DNA of 5,223 bases from JACOND01 sp051011135 (GTDB lineage: Bacteria; Bdellovibrionota; Bdellovibrionia; Bdellovibrionales; UBA1609). The stretch's first letter is position 1, and the number at the start of each line of letters is the position of its first letter. The DNA is taken from positions 1 through 5,223 of the forward strand of contig JBPCUO010000097.1 in NCBI GenBank assembly GCA_051011135.1, in the 5' to 3' direction. Of this stretch, positions 4,351-5,223 are shown piece by piece. A program made the translations under genes and the position numbers. The notes below the pieces were generated by a model that was not told the DNA's origin, did not search any database, and was given only the letters and a program-made list of their open reading frames with translations.

Positions 4351-5040
4351 ACTGCAATTGAACTTGCTTGAGATTGCAGGTTTTTTTAATTTTTGTAAAT
4401 CAGCTTCTAAAAGTTCTATCTCTTCATCGACAGAGCCTCCATAAGTGACTATAAGATTTCTAATTTGATCTTTAGTAACATGATTACTATTTCGAGAAAC
4501 GATGTTCATAGAATAAACTCCACCTAATTCACTGTTAGGATAAACTTGAATTTGAAAACCTTTATTTTCATTAATCGGATGAGCCATTCCTTCGACTGTA
4601 AAAGCTTCACCCCAACCATCCCAGTTAGAAATTTTTTTGCTGGATCTTGGTTTAAGAGTTACATAAGCTTTTGTTGGTAGTCCCGGTCCTTCAAATTTAA
4701 TTTGAAGATAACCATCTTTTAGCCAATGCTTACATTCTTGAATCAAACCTGTACCAAAAATATCGTAAAACCTCTGATAAACAGGACCTGATGGTGTATC
4801 ATGATATCTTTTGAGTCCACATCTTCTACATGTTTGCATGAGTGTTTTGTAACGACCTGAATTTAAAATATAAAAATGATTTCCGTAAATAATTTCCGAA
4901 GCCGTTTGTCCAGCAACAGGAGTGTCCGCAAGAGGATCGTAAGGATGTGGGTCAGGATCTCCTCCTTGAACATAAGTAGGGCCCTGATGTGAACAACTCA
5001 TAACAAAAAGAAATAAAATAAAAGGAAGAATTCTTACCAT
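4336..5040 (-). CDS. Lipoprotein of unknown function with a CxxC motif
   Basis: This 234-residue protein has a short lipoprotein signal: M, Arg3, hydrophobic ILPFILFLFV, then the lipobox-like VMSC with lipid attachment at Cys16. A Gly/Pro/Asp-rich linker follows (GGDPDPHPYDPLADTP, 26-41), suited to tethering a domain to a membrane. The folded part holds CRRCG (71-75) and Cys103, which might bind metal or form disulfides. It continues with aromatic and beta-rich stretches (YLQIKFEGPG; NWDGWGEAFTVEGMAHP; GGVYSMNIVSRN). A short acidic helix (DEEIELLEADLQKLKK, 205-220) precedes the end. I do not recognise a family. The last ~18 residues derive from a repeat that also supplies the stop codon, so the C-terminus may be recent. 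No Shine-Dalgarno sequence is seen. A strong candidate promoter leaves only a few bases of 5' leader. Divergent from ssrA. Confidence 0.8.
   Translation of the reverse strand: MVRILPFILFLFVMSCSHQGPTYVQGGDPDPHPYDPLADTPVAGQTASEIIYGNHFYILNSGRYKTLMQTCRRCGLKRYHDTPSGPVYQRFYDIFGTGLIQECKHWLKDGYLQIKFEGPGLPTKAYVTLKPRSSKKISNWDGWGEAFTVEGMAHPINENKGFQIQVYPNSELGGVYSMNIVSRNSNHVTKDQIRNLIVTYGGSVDEEIELLEADLQKLKKPAISSKFNCSKYVN
4352..4391 (+). repeat. Hairpin repeat, copy 3 (partial, inside the lipoprotein gene)
   Basis: CTGCAAT (4352-4358) pairs with ATTGCAG (4373-4379). G, seven T and AATT follow, so 4376-4391 matches the other copies over 16 bases. It is 50 bases from copy 2 and lies in coding sequence (LKKPAI on the minus strand). 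It is read there in a different frame from copy 2. It has the best stem of the three. Confidence 0.6.
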
Positions 5041-5049
5041 GATTTCATT

Positions 5050-5078
5050 ATTATAAGTTTTTTTTGTGTCTTTTTTAA
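5050..5078 (-). promoter_or_regulatory. Candidate promoter of the unknown lipoprotein gene, implying a near-leaderless mRNA
   Basis: On the minus strand, TTAAAA (5078-5073), a 17-base spacer and a perfect TATAAT (5055-5050) are present. Transcription would begin near 5043, about 2-3 bases before ATG 5040. No ribosome binding site precedes that ATG, which fits. The promoter is inferred from sequence match only. Confidence 0.5.
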
Positions 5079-5099
5079 GTTTTAAATTTTTTAGTGAAT

Positions 5100-5129
5100 T
5101 TGTTAGGACTTTATGCCGAAAAATATGTT
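5100..5129 (+). promoter_or_regulatory. Candidate ssrA promoter
   Basis: TTGTTA (5100-5105), an 18-base spacer and TATGTT (5124-5129) precede the mature tmRNA end at 5147 by a suitable distance. TAAAAT (5129-5134) is an alternative -10 but has no well-spaced -35. Repeated T-tracts at 5058-5092 could act as an upstream element. Confidence 0.4.
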
Positions 5130-5146
5130 AAAATAAACATGATTTC

Positions 5147-5223
5147 GGGGGTGTATTGGCTTCGACGTGGGCTAGGACATTTTTGGGAGCATGTAGAGGT
5201 TTGCACAAGGTCCTCTTTAAAAA
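5147..5223 (+). ncRNA. ssrA: tmRNA (ssrA), 5' part, cut by window end
   Basis: tmRNA rescues stalled ribosomes: its tRNA-like part enters an empty A site and its internal reading frame tags the unfinished protein for degradation. The start shows the typical one-piece tmRNA layout. The acceptor-stem strand GGGGGTG (5147-5153) leads into ATTGGCTTCGACG, where TTCGACG (5161-5167) is the highly conserved block next to the acceptor stem. GGGAGCATG then starts helix P2. AGAGG (5195-5199) pairs with CCTCT (5212-5216) as the first stem of pseudoknot PK1, followed by TTTAAAAA. The resume codon, tag sequence and T arm lie outside the window. The 5' end is taken from the acceptor stem; the primary transcript probably begins a few bases upstream and is trimmed by RNase P. 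Confidence 0.92.

Noticed and set aside
4162..4391. CRISPR array or integron attC sites
   Set aside because: There are three copies with uneven spacing (140 and 50 bases), one partial. No cas or integrase gene and no attC core boxes are present.
1..5223. A novel defence, toxin-antitoxin or mobile system
   Set aside because: No transposase, nuclease, toxin-like pair or terminal inverted repeats were seen. The recognised genes are housekeeping or envelope functions.

Overview
This is a strongly A+T-rich stretch from a Gram-negative bacterium. The evidence is an MlaFED-type envelope lipid transporter, predicted lipoproteins, an HU-family DNA-binding protein, a DciA-like (DUF721) replication protein and the 5' end of a one-piece tmRNA gene. 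The lipoprotein-rich, low-GC character would fit the Bdellovibrio/Bacteriovorax group or another former deltaproteobacterial lineage. That placement is a guess, because no lineage-diagnostic gene is present.

Layout. Positions 1-777 (+) hold the 3' end of an unrecognised protein followed by a DciA-like gene, probably in one transcript. It converges with zero intergenic bases on an operon running leftwards. In transcription order (minus strand, 3972 to 778) this reads: HU (3972-3700), a small basic putative lipoprotein (3632-3123), a 23-codon leader ORF not previously flagged (3126-3055), mlaE permease (3058-2294), mlaF ATPase (2282-1506) and mlaD MCE-domain protein (1509-778). Positions 3973-4335 are a gene-free region. 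It holds the likely HU promoter, a nest of overlapping A/T-tract inverted repeats and two copies of a 25-bp direct repeat. A third, partial copy lies inside the 3' end of the next gene, a minus-strand lipoprotein of unknown function (5040-4336). That gene is divergent from ssrA (tmRNA, + strand from 5147), which runs off the window.

How the genes work together. MlaE, MlaF and MlaD would form the inner-membrane ABC complex that moves phospholipids between the inner and outer membranes. The upstream lipoprotein is linked to mlaE through two successive ATGA stop/start overlaps, so it may be an accessory part of the same system. MlaA, MlaB and MlaC homologues are absent here. HU, DciA and tmRNA are housekeeping functions in chromosome structure, helicase loading and ribosome rescue.

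I found no defence system, mobile element or CRISPR array. The most unusual items are two. The first is a tandem duplication of the mlaE start region, including its ribosome binding site, which created a leader ORF resembling the MlaE N-terminus. The second is a three-copy repeat with hairpins whose stems differ in sequence yet stay paired, one of which supplies the stop codon of the neighbouring lipoprotein gene.
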